NCBI GenBank assembly: GCA_002335605.1
Contig: BEDY01000004.1
Span: forward strand, 620,001-684,000
Direction: 5' to 3'
Length of the DNA: 64,000 bases
Source: Prillingera fragicola
Lineage: Eukaryota; Basidiomycota; Tremellomycetes; Trichosporonales; Trichosporonaceae
The notes under the pieces were generated by a model that was not told the DNA's origin, did not search any database, and was given only the letters and a program-made list of their open reading frames with translations. Numbering within the stretch: the first letter of the stretch is position 1; the number at the start of each line of letters is the position of its first letter. Positions 55,203-64,000 of this stretch are shown here, piece after piece. The position numbers were made by a program, and so were the translations under genes.

Positions 55203-58200
55203 TCAATGTAAGAATGTACAATCCGGTCCGGCACGGCACGTGCCCTCCTTGAAGAATCTGCACGGCACCTTGCGGAACGGCGCGCCGGGGCGATGGGCAG
55301 CCACACTGTGGCTGCTCTGCCCGGCGTGAGCACCACGACCGCGGTTCTGCCAGCCGCCTCCGCGTGCACCGAATCCTCCGCGAGTGTTCGCGCCGCCGTA
55401 GCCGCTGTCCGAGTTCGCGTTGCCCCAGCCGGACTGGGGTGCCGCATGGTGCGACGGTGCCGAAGGGTACTGATACCCGCTATTTCCCTGATCGTATGAT
55501 TGGGCGTAGCCTCCGCTCTGGTACCCATAGCCATGGGCAGGAGCCGGCTCGGGGGCAGGCGCAGCTGCGCCAAGGAGGGGAAGGTTGAGATTACGCAGGA
55601 GCTCGGACACAGACGGCTGCGGGGGCGCTACCGGTGCCGCAGGGTCGTAATGCGCAGGAGCGCCAGGGTAGGTCGGCTGAGTGTTGAGCATGACAGTCTT
55701 GTCATCGCGCTGAGCGGTGCGAACGCCAGCCTCATCGGCCGAAGGTGGGATGGCATCAGAGGGATAGTTGACGGACAGGACCTGAGCCTCGCGTTCGGCC
55801 TGGATGTCTGCCTCGCGCGGTCCCTCGGGAACCTCGGGAGGGTCCTCGAGTGGTGGAATCTCGTAGCCGCAAGGTTCGTACCAGTCGATGGCCTCCTCGA
55901 CACCCTCGTGGATGTGCATTGCGCGTCCCTCCTGCATGTCGAGCTGGCGAGTCGACATGCCATGGACGTCCACGTCGATATCCCATGGCGCGCGCTCGAG
56001 CTCGAAAGGCTCCTGCACAAACTCGCGCACTGCAACGAACTCGCGATCGGGCTTGGGCACAGAGTCAATCCAGCGCACAGTGTGGCCCTTCTTGTTGAGC
56101 TTGGCGGCAGCGGCCTTGGGCTCGGGCTTGATCTCGGCCTTGAAGTCTGGCGTGGGGTCACGCTTGACAACGGGCACTGGCGACTCGTCCTTGCGGAGCA
56201 TCTTCATGGTTGCAGCGAGCAAGCTCCTGCCAGGAGCGGCAGCCGAACCAGCAGCGGCAGCATTGAGAGCCGGGTTCGGGCGCTTTGTAAAGTCGGGGAG
56301 TTTGGGCTTCGGCTTTGCGGCAGCGGATGACGAGGCACCAAAGAACGACATGTCGGTCTTGGCAGCGGTGCCAGGACGAGCAGCAGCGGGGTGTGATGGC
56401 GGTGGTGCGGGTTTGGCACGTGCAGCGTCCATCTTGCGTTTCTTGACAGCGCGCGAGTCCGAGTCAGAGTCCGAGTCGTTGCGACTCTCGCGCTTACGCG
56501 GGAACAGGACGTCCTTGCAGTACATCGTGTACTCGCGGAACGCTGCCTTGACCTCTGCTGCGTGAGGGAGCTTGAGCGTCTGCACCTTGTCGTTGAGATT
56601 CTTGAGGTGCTTGGCCACCTTCAGCTCGCGGATATAGTCAACAGGCATGTCGGTGCGCGCAAGCATGCGCATCAGAGGGGCAATGGCCACCTCCCACATG
56701 GTGGGATCACGCAGGAAGAGCTTGATGCAAGCGACGAGTACCTCGGTGTAACGTTCATCGTCGGCCATCTTACGCAGGTACGCGTCTGGTGCGCGCGCCT
56801 GCAGTGACATGAAGATTTCGGCGTACTCCTTGGGGTTGGGCGTGAACATGGGGGGCTGGCGCGAGCCGTCGGCCAGGTCCTTCCACCGGAAGAACTTGAA
56901 CAAGACTCCCGGACGGGGAGGCTTCTCCTGCAGCTTGGCGCGCTCGAGGTATGGTCGAATCTCGGCCATGGTCCTAGTCGCTCCGGTCGAGTCGGCTGGA
57001 CGCTTCAGAGTGTTGGGGTTGGGAGTGGTTTCCTTCGGGGAGCGCGAAATGGCAGACGAGTCCGTCTTGGCCGTGTCTGTGGAAGGCTTGAAGGGCAATG
57101 TGGTCTGCTTGGTCTTTGGAACGACACGCAGCGTCGTGGGAGCAGGCGAGTTGGTGGCCTGGCGACTCCTTGTTGGCGATGCGCCAGAGCCAAGGTCATC
57201 AAATGGTGAGCCGTTACGTCCCTCTGGCGCAGCAATACTGGCAGCCTGAGGGTTGGGGAGACTGCCCCACGACTTGGTGTCAGGCTTGACCTCGGACGTG
57301 ACCTCGTGTGGCGCGGAATAGCCAGTCATCTCAAAGTCTTGAGAGCTAGACGGTGCGTGCTGCTGAGGTGCCACAAATGGCTGTGGCACTCCCTGGCTGC
57401 TGACGACAGGACTGTGGGCCGCGAAAGGATCGTGCTGAGGCTGTGCCAATGCATGGGGATTCTGCACTCCATTGGGCACCATGTGGCTCATGCTGGCATA
57501 TCCATAGGGACTGGGCTCGCCAATCTGGGTGGGGAACGTAGGGACCGACATTGTTGGTGGTGGTGGATCTGGAGTGTCAGCACGGAATCAAAATGACATG
57601 ACTGGTTCTGGGTGGAGATCGCAGCATAAGACATCTGGTGCTGGAGCAGCATCACGTGACGTGACTGAAAAACAGGCGTGCGTGACCCATCCTAGGCATG
57701 CTACAGTAGGCGGGCCGGGTGGCGGCAGCTGCGGAAGCATTTTTGTGCTTACGTACAGCACCTGAGTCCCGTCTGTCTCTCTCATATTATGCTGCTCGGC
57801 GTGTGCGAGACGCGTTTTTGTGCTTTGGGGTGCTGTTTACGCATGTGACTGGCATTGTTTTTCCATTTCCTTGTCGACACGCCATACCTGCAAACGCGGC
57901 AGGAATGGCAAGCCTGCAAAAGCAAAGAAAAGTTACGCCTGAAGGCGGTTTGAAGGGGCAAGGTGGGAGAGTGTACTCACGAGATGTGCTGTGTGGCAGG
58001 TGGTGAAAGGCTTGCTGAGATGGCCCTGCCGTGTTGAAGCCAGGCTGCTGTGCGACCAGGTGGTTTTGCGCGACGGCCTGAAGAGCTGCGAGTTCCGACA
58101 TGCCGTCTGCAACCTTTGTGCGCCAATGAAGCCAGTCGTCGGGCGACTGGCCGTTGAGTATTGGGTGCTGCCTAAGTTCCTCTTGCAGCCAGAGGAGCTG

Positions 58201-58387
58201 CTCCTGGCTGGTGCTGTAAGGCGCAAATGAAGCGAGGCGAGACGTGACGAATGTGCGGAGACGGACGTGCGACGGACGTATGGGGTGTGTGTGTAGTGGG
58301 GAGAATCTCGTGTGAGTACGATGACCACGTTTACGGAGAAGAAGATGCGTACGCGTACGATTGGAGCGCTGTCCAAGCGACCTCCAT
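55203..58387 (-). CDS. PNUTS-like PP1 regulatory subunit (TFIIS-N-like domain, RVxF-type motif, CCCH finger)
   Basis: Three exons, 58335-58387, 57981-58213 and 55203-57568, with a long 412-nt intron before the main exon, 883 aa. Start MEVAWTALQSYAYASSSP splices to TSQEQLLWLQEELRQHP; this is the only ATG that joins in frame. A helical TFIIS-N-like domain (about 355-465) has TEVLVACIKLFL, MWEVAIAPLMRMLARTDM and KVAKHLKNLNDKV. Near 590, KKGHTVRWID carries a TVRW variant of the RVxF PP1-docking motif, followed by FVAVREFV. The C-terminus is a single CCCH finger (CRFFKEGTCRAGPDCTFLH). The same order (LW/TFIIS-N, RVxF, C-terminal CCCH) defines mammalian PNUTS (PPP1R10) and related Ppn1 of the cleavage/polyadenylation phosphatase module. 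Probably nuclear, controlling Pol II termination. Orthology is inferred from architecture. Confidence 0.7.
57569..57980 (-). other. Long intron of the PNUTS-like gene
   Basis: 412 nt, about ten times most introns here. It contains two copies of TTTTTGTGCTT (plus strand, about 57740 and 57815). It might hold an alternative promoter, since a second in-frame ATG (57551) opens the main exon. Confidence 0.45.
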
Positions 58388-59321
58388 CTGTCTGTCGAGG
58401 TTGGCAACGCAACGATGTCCAGTCTAACGTCTCTGTTCTTGGTCCACTGTGATCTCAAGAGATCAAAGACTGATTTCAGCACTCCGCGCGACTAGAGAGC
58501 CGCCAACGCAGTGTCTTCAAAGAGTAGAGGAGCAAAGCAGTCACACGGGTGGGAAACAACGAGGTTGTTTGATCTAACTAAAAAGCTGGCACCACGAGGG
58601 GAGTATTCCTTCCTCTCTCTGCCTTCACAGCACACTACGGGAGGAAAGGGGACGGATGCGCGCGCCAACGAGAGAGAGAGAAACTGTCTTGACAAGGTAT
58701 CGTGGTATGGATGATTGATGAGAAGATGCTTGCAGTCGTGCTGTCATCACTCTGCGCGTGGGGCAAGGGTGGCCACAGGGGAGACGTGAGCCGGTGGAAT
58801 CGGGATTTTCGAGTGTGGCACTATTTGGCCAGTTTCAGTGTAAGTGGCACATACTTCGTCGCTGTGGCACACGTCTTGACAACATGGGCTGTTGCATACA
58901 TGCAAGGCCGTCGGTGCGTACGTGGAACTGTTCGGGAATCAATATAGAGCGGAGGATTGTGTACATGGGTTCTCCGAAAAGCTTCGCCCACAGCTCGACC
59001 GAGAGAATCGTCTTCCCTCAACCACCCGTCTTCATCGACAATCGGCGCTGCCCAACCTGTTGCCAATCTCAGTGTTCTATCTTAGCTCTAAAGGAAACTT
59101 AGTCACAACCATGCATGTATAAATTATAAGCAAAGCTACTGATACATGTTGACAAGGGGAAAGGGGGAACGTATACAACGGCGGGCACGACAACCCATGG
59201 CATGATGACCGGACAAGGGCAGGGTGATGAATGTTCCTCGAGGAGCATATGAGGTGGCGACAGACACAGTTTTCAGACAAGTGATGGCGCCGAAGAGGCG
59301 ATTGGGACAGATGGAAGGTGG
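58388..59321. other. Intergenic, no gene seen
   Basis: About 930 bp between the PNUTS-like start and the stop of the GATA factor. No supported frame. Confidence 0.45.
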
Positions 59322-60707
59322 TTACATGCAGGAGGGGTTCAGACCAAGTGCATCCTGGTACTCGTACCCAGTGGCGCCACAGAAGTAGCCCTGCGGGCTC
59401 GTGCGAGCATTCATGAGCTCGCTAACCTCCGAGCCGGGAGTAGCGATGACATCGCTGGCGACCGAGTCGCGGCGGAAGATGGATGGGCGGCGACTGCTCG
59501 GCGGTGAAGTGTATGCCGACGACTCGGGCGAGGAGGGGGAGCGATAGTCCATCGCGTGCGTTAAGGCCGCGATGGTGGTGACGGACGCGCGGCGGGGGTA
59601 GGGCTGCACCTTCGGGTAGATGTACCCGCGGTGTACGTAGCTGGGCTGCAGGGGAGGAGGGGGGAGATGATACGTCTGCAGGCTGGAGGGGGGAGGGACG
59701 AAGCGGCGGTGGTGGCCGTCCTGCATCCACGAAGGAGTGTAGCCGCGGGCGAGGGCTTTGGTGAGCTGGCTGTCAGGCGGGGGGCGGGGGTGTGGGTGGC
59801 CGCGTGAACGGTGCGAGGCAGATGATGCCGGCTCAGGGGGAGGGGGCTGGTTGTCAGTGCGTGTCGAGGCGACGAGGCTCACCTGGGATGTACCCGCCAA
59901 AGACAGAGACATGAGTGCGCTGGCGGCCTGGCCTTCCAAGTCGACAAGCTGGGCGGGTGTGGGATTACGAGGCTTAGCGTGTGCCGGGCGGCGGGGAGGG
60001 GCAGCCTTGATGGCTCTGGGAGGCTTTGGGGTGCTCGTGTCTGGGCAGCTGGCGCGGCGGTCTGTACGACAGCCGGAGGGAGTCGGAATGTGGTTCTTGG
60101 TCTGACCCAGAACCGGGACGGCCGAGGAAGCCGACTGTGACCGGCCACGGATGTGGGGGACGACAATGTGGCGTGTGGGGGAGGGGACACACACGGAGGA
60201 AGTCGCCATGATGGGGGTGAGGGTGCGAGCACGAGTTGCGGGTGTCACGATGACCGACTCAGTGACCTCCTTGAGGTCTTCGCTGTCGGTGGTAGGGTCG
60301 AGCTCGGGGGTGGAGGGGGGCGACGATGGCCCATCCTTGACTTTTGACTTGCCATGGCGCCACAGCTCTTGAGGGCGGAGGCAGCCCTTTTCATTATACT
60401 ACTATCAGATCATGCCATCTGGTGATCAACCTACCCAGAGACCACATGCGTTACAGAACATGCCCTTTTCGGGATTGTAGTTGTTGGAGCGCCACAGCTG
60501 AGTGGACGTCTGATGTTGTGAGCATATGTGATTGCTGTGGACACCGCGACATACCTCGTCGACACCACAATTAGCGCAGTGACCCACGCGAACGTTGCGC
60601 TTGCGAGCGCGAGAGGCACTAGGCCTCTTCTTGCGAGGCATGGCCGACTTGAAGGGAGAGTACTCGGCCATCGACTTGGAGTTGGACCTGGTACGAGTCT
60701 TGGGCAT
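59322..60707 (-). CDS. GATA-type zinc-finger transcription factor with long finger loop
   Basis: Three exons, 60555-60707, 60435-60509 and 59322-60386 (an alternative acceptor gives 59322-60365), about 430 aa. The finger begins at residue 44: CANCGVDETSTQLWRS, ending CNACGLW at 70-76. Cysteines are C-x2-C then C-x2-C with 22 residues between, against 17-18 in standard GATA factors and 20 in Ash1-type ones. The first exon is basic (KSAMPRKKRPSASRARKRN), likely nuclear-localising and DNA-contacting. The rest is Pro/Ser-rich and disordered, with patches VIVTPATRARTLTP and AYTSPPSSRRPSIFRRDS. The finger is interrupted by an intron after VDE. The acceptor of intron 2 offers two in-frame AGs, and a 36-nt in-frame GT-AG segment (59847-59882) may be an optional intron. 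Confidence 0.75.
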
Positions 60708-63454
60708 GATAGATGATGTGATAAATTGGCTGGGAAAGCGCTGGGAAATGATGGGCGGTGAGATGAGTTGCGATGGCAGCAGCGATGGGCAAACGAAGTT
60801 TTATACAAGCTTGTGCGAGGTGGGAGACAGCCGCCAGAGTCTGGGATACAGGTCAGCCTCGAGGCAAGGCAAGCACACATAGTGACTCGGTGCGAGGGCT
60901 AAAGGTGAGGCTACACACACGGAGAACCCAGAGCACAATGTTTAGTACACATGCTTGCTGTTTTGGTTGGCCCAGCTCCCAAGCGTGGCAGCTGGGGACG
61001 ACGTGATGGGGGGAAACAATCAAGCACTCCAAGACGAGGCATGAGAGTTTCTGTGAGGCAAACTCACGGCTGGGAGCGGAAATTCTGCTGCGACCAAGGT
61101 GCTGTCGGTGTGAGATGAGCTGTGGAAATTCCCGTTACAGCCTGCTTGAGAGGCTGAGGCTGAGAGGCTGGGCTCGCGCTTCTGATGAGGTGGTGACGAG
61201 AGTGCTCGAGAAGTGGCTATCGCTGGCGCACGAGAGCGAGGGCTGTGGGCCGATCACGGAAGGGGAAGAGCGTGTGGGGATGGGTGCGAGGGAGAAGAGT
61301 GCGATGAAGAGGTGCTTTATAGGAATGCTGTCCCCAGATGTGACTGCTGCGTGCAGGTTGCCTGGTGCTGATTCCAGCCTGCTGGGCCAGAGATGCACAA
61401 ATCACAGATCTTTAGCTCCTAGTGTTGCGGAATGTTGATGACGGCTGTCTCCAGGGCACGCTGCAGCCATGACCTTCTAGTTGGGGTAGCTGAATGGAGT
61501 GAGAGCGTGCACGTAGAAAGGCAGGAGCTCAAGAGTGTGCTCAAAGCACCCGTTCAGCGTACTGCTTACATCACTGCTGCTGCCATTGTTGAGGTGGAAT
61601 GCCAGTGGTATCAGCGAGCAGGGGAAGCCATGTCAGAAACGCGAGGACACACTGTTGCGCACGTTCAGAGGGACGTGCTTGCGGCGAGACGGCCGAGCTG
61701 GAATCAGCTTTTCACACAATGATCGCGCACGGCTCGGCTGGTCGACGTCGAGATCAGCTAACAATTGGTCTCGCACTGAGAGAGACGATCATTGTGTCAA
61801 GCACGGCGCAACACCTGTTGAAGGCGCTTGCTTTCCTGTGGAGCCAGCACAGCGTTAACAAGGTTGGCCCAAGCTTGCTGGCTCAGACGAAGATCACCTC
61901 GCCAGCACTGCTCCGACAAGACGTTGCAGCCAGGCTGCAGATGAAGAGCCGCGTACCTCGGAGATCCGGACGCGACATTTGCATGTCAATGTGAGGCCAT
62001 CAGTCTCAGGCCGGTCAGGGTGAAGAGATGAGTGTGCAGCACAGACTGGAAAGACCTGGCCCAGACTTTCCAGCCATTTGGTACTGTATGTACTGTGCAG
62101 TCACACAGCTCGGACCCCACCACGCATGGCTTGCAACAGCTTCTGGCGACTGGATCGGCCTAGAATGTGTCTTGCCCCTCTCTCTGTCCGTCACACTCAC
62201 CCGTGTCCCCTTGGAGATTGCAGTCTCGGTCTCTGTAGTGATAAACAGATGAAGGGGTTGAAACACCCTCTACACCTCAGTGTTACTCGCAGCGCCCCCT
62301 TGGCCTCCTTTAGCCTGCAGCCTGCAGCCTGGCCCATGCTCGGTGCGACACGAGGCAACACCGCTCCAAAGCCTCCGACACTGTAAACTGTGAGACGTGT
62401 CTGAAAGGACGGCAGACGAGATTTCAGTAGTAACGGGCGCAACGACGTGTGTCGCGGACACAACACCCGCGCACAGGCGCACAAGGGGCAGGCGAGTGGG
62501 GCGTGTGGCTGGAGTGCGTGCGCATGCGTGCAGCCTCAGAGGCAAAGTCGAGGACTGTGCGTAAGTGCGTGAGTTCAACACCGGGACACGGACCCCAATG
62601 TGCGCCTCACACATTCCAGAAAGGGACGGGCACAGACCACAACAGCGAGGCGGCTGTGGATCTGTGGCCGGTGGGGTCGTTTCGCTGCGTCGCCTATGCG
62701 CATGCCTGACCTGGTCGTCGCAGAAGGTGCTCGGATCCGCGGCACCATGAGTCCGCCCGTGACGTTCCTTTGAGACACGGTTTCAACATGTGGTTGTTGT
62801 TCTGGGCACCACCCCTCGTCTCTGGTGCCGCCAAACAAACCAGCCTGTGTCATGCGTCTAGGCCTGTTCGACTGCGGCCGGCCATGAGCGAGCGGGGTAC
62901 GAAATTTGGACTGAACAGTGCTAGCGATGCCCGCGTGACCACTGTGCACTGTGTGCCCGGCCTGCCCGGACAGGTCTAAGCAGATGATGGAACGAGCACG
63001 ACGCGTTGGGGGCGTGGCGTATGGTGATCGGGGCGTTCGCCGTCATTGTCCTAGAGCTTGGAGGGCAATAGGTGGCGCGGAACTACCAGTCAGTGCAGGT
63101 GTGTTCTGTGGATCCGTGGCTGTATCCTGTGGTCTGCGAGGAGAATCAATCAGTCTGCGGAGTGGGATGAATACTGTTCCCCTCAATGCACTACAGACAA
63201 ACGACGCACCCACAACGCCATCAACAAATCTCCAGCCCATCACAACGGGTGACGTCACTGGCAGCGTAACATTCAGGGCAATACCATGCTCTTTCCACGA
63301 GGCTTTCGCCCAACCAGGTGGAAACCGTGCCTGATTCCCCGCGTCCCCGCACACCAGCACGCATCACCATCTGTAGGACACTGCAACCACTGCAACTTGT
63401 ATCCTGTTCAACACAGCCAGCCCCTACCCGCTCCCCACCTGCTCTCTAAGCGCG
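60708..63454. other. Gene-free stretch of 2.7 kb between divergent GATA and TBC genes
   Basis: No supported gene in either strand; frames of up to 131 codons (61599-61994) lack family features. Its size beside a transcription factor gene suggests a long regulatory upstream region. Confidence 0.4.
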
Positions 63455-64000
63455 ATGGCGTTCTCCGACGCCGAGGAGTACATCTTCCCACGCCCACCCC
63501 CGCTAGACATCTGGTGAGTCGGTTCTCGAAAGCAGGCGCTAACAGAAGCGCGGCATGGGCGACGCTATTCACCGACCCGCTCCTGTCCGTCGCCAAACTC
63601 AAGGCGGCGGCGGTGGGGCCCGGCCTCGGGCGCGCAAGCGAGGACGGAGGTGTCCTCCTCCGATCTGTCTACTGGAGGGTAAGACGCTTCACCAGCGCTG
63701 CAAGCTGACCGCTAGTTCTATCACGGCCTCCTGCCGCCGCCGACGTCACTCGACCTCTTCCCGCCCGCGCTCGCCGCCAAGCGGCACACCTACGACGAGC
63801 TCCGTGAACGGTTTCTTGTCGCTCCTGACGGGCGGTGGGCGGCAGACTGCTCCGGTGGCGAAGGGTACGGCGTGTCGTCGCCCAAACCTGAAAGTTCAGG
63901 CAGCGGCGGCAGTGGCTCCGCCGGTGGATGGGACCCGTTGAGTCTGGAGAGCGAGTCGCCGTGGAAGACATGGTTTGCGCACCTCGAGCTCCGTGCCACT
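63455..64000 (+). CDS. TBC-domain Rab GTPase-activating protein (5' part, cut by window edge)
   Basis: Stimulates Rab GTP hydrolysis in membrane traffic. Three exons in view: 63455-63513, 63549-63678 and 63716 to the edge, 158 codons visible, with 35- and 37-nt introns. The start MAFSDAEEYIFPRPPPLDIW is a short leader; the TBC core then begins with LRSVYWRFYHGLLPPP and RHTYDELRERFLVAPDGRW, followed by WDPLSLESESPWKTWF just before the edge. The order SVYWR...YxxLRxxF...DPLSxxxxSPWxxWF is that of TBC1D5/TBC1D13-type GAPs, where the arginine finger follows further on, outside the window. Splice joins were selected by frame: the first possible acceptor would create a stop, so the AG at 63547-63548 is used. 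Confidence 0.85.

Overview
This window is nuclear DNA from a fungus, most likely a GC-rich basidiomycete yeast of tremellomycete or Trichosporonales type; the lineage is an inference from gene content and base composition. It has intron-rich eukaryotic genes with GT-AG introns, many only 31-39 nt long, and mitochondrial-targeted and ribosomal protein genes typical of fungi. I saw no operon, CRISPR array, rRNA gene or recognisable transposon. About 20 genes can be supported, and most exon structures below were rebuilt by hand from splice signals and reading-frame continuity.

Layout, left to right. The 5' part of a mitochondrial NAD malic enzyme gene (minus, cut by the left edge). RNA polymerase I second-largest subunit RPA135 (minus). 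DNA polymerase epsilon subunit B, DPB2 (minus), divergent from CCR4-NOT subunit NOT3/NOT5 (plus) across a 265-bp promoter with a cell-cycle (MluI) box. Ribosomal protein uS19/RPS15 (plus). A 4.7-kb gene-poor stretch with one small unknown gene. The complex I 30-kDa subunit (minus), divergent from a 1432-aa disordered proline/glutamine-rich protein (plus). A SLY41-like triose-phosphate-transporter-family membrane protein (plus). An ABHD11/IMO32-like hydrolase (minus), divergent from a WWM1-like WW-domain poly-Q protein (plus). RAV1, the large RAVE-complex subunit for V-ATPase assembly (minus), divergent from a five-fasciclin-domain membrane protein (plus). Two uncharacterised genes. Ribosomal protein uL3/RPL3 (minus). 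A 3-kb gene-free stretch, an unknown 691-aa disordered protein (plus) and a prenylcysteine-oxidase-like flavoprotein (plus). An AT-richer accessory stretch (about 51.7-55.2 kb) with degenerate repeats and a two-part cysteine-rich secretory or membrane protein. A PNUTS-like PP1 regulator (minus), a GATA-type zinc-finger factor with an unusually long finger loop (minus) and the 5' end of a TBC-domain Rab GAP (plus), cut by the right edge.

Most of the window is core housekeeping content: rRNA transcription, ribosome, replication, mRNA decay, respiration and vacuole acidification. The parts least explained by known families are the 53.1-54.5 kb secretory gene and its decayed surroundings, the repeated acidic motif at the RAV1 C-terminus, the atypical GATA finger, and the ultrashort introns. 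I do not see a clearly new multi-gene system. The best candidates for new biology are the composite secretory protein and the RAV1/fasciclin divergent vacuolar pair.
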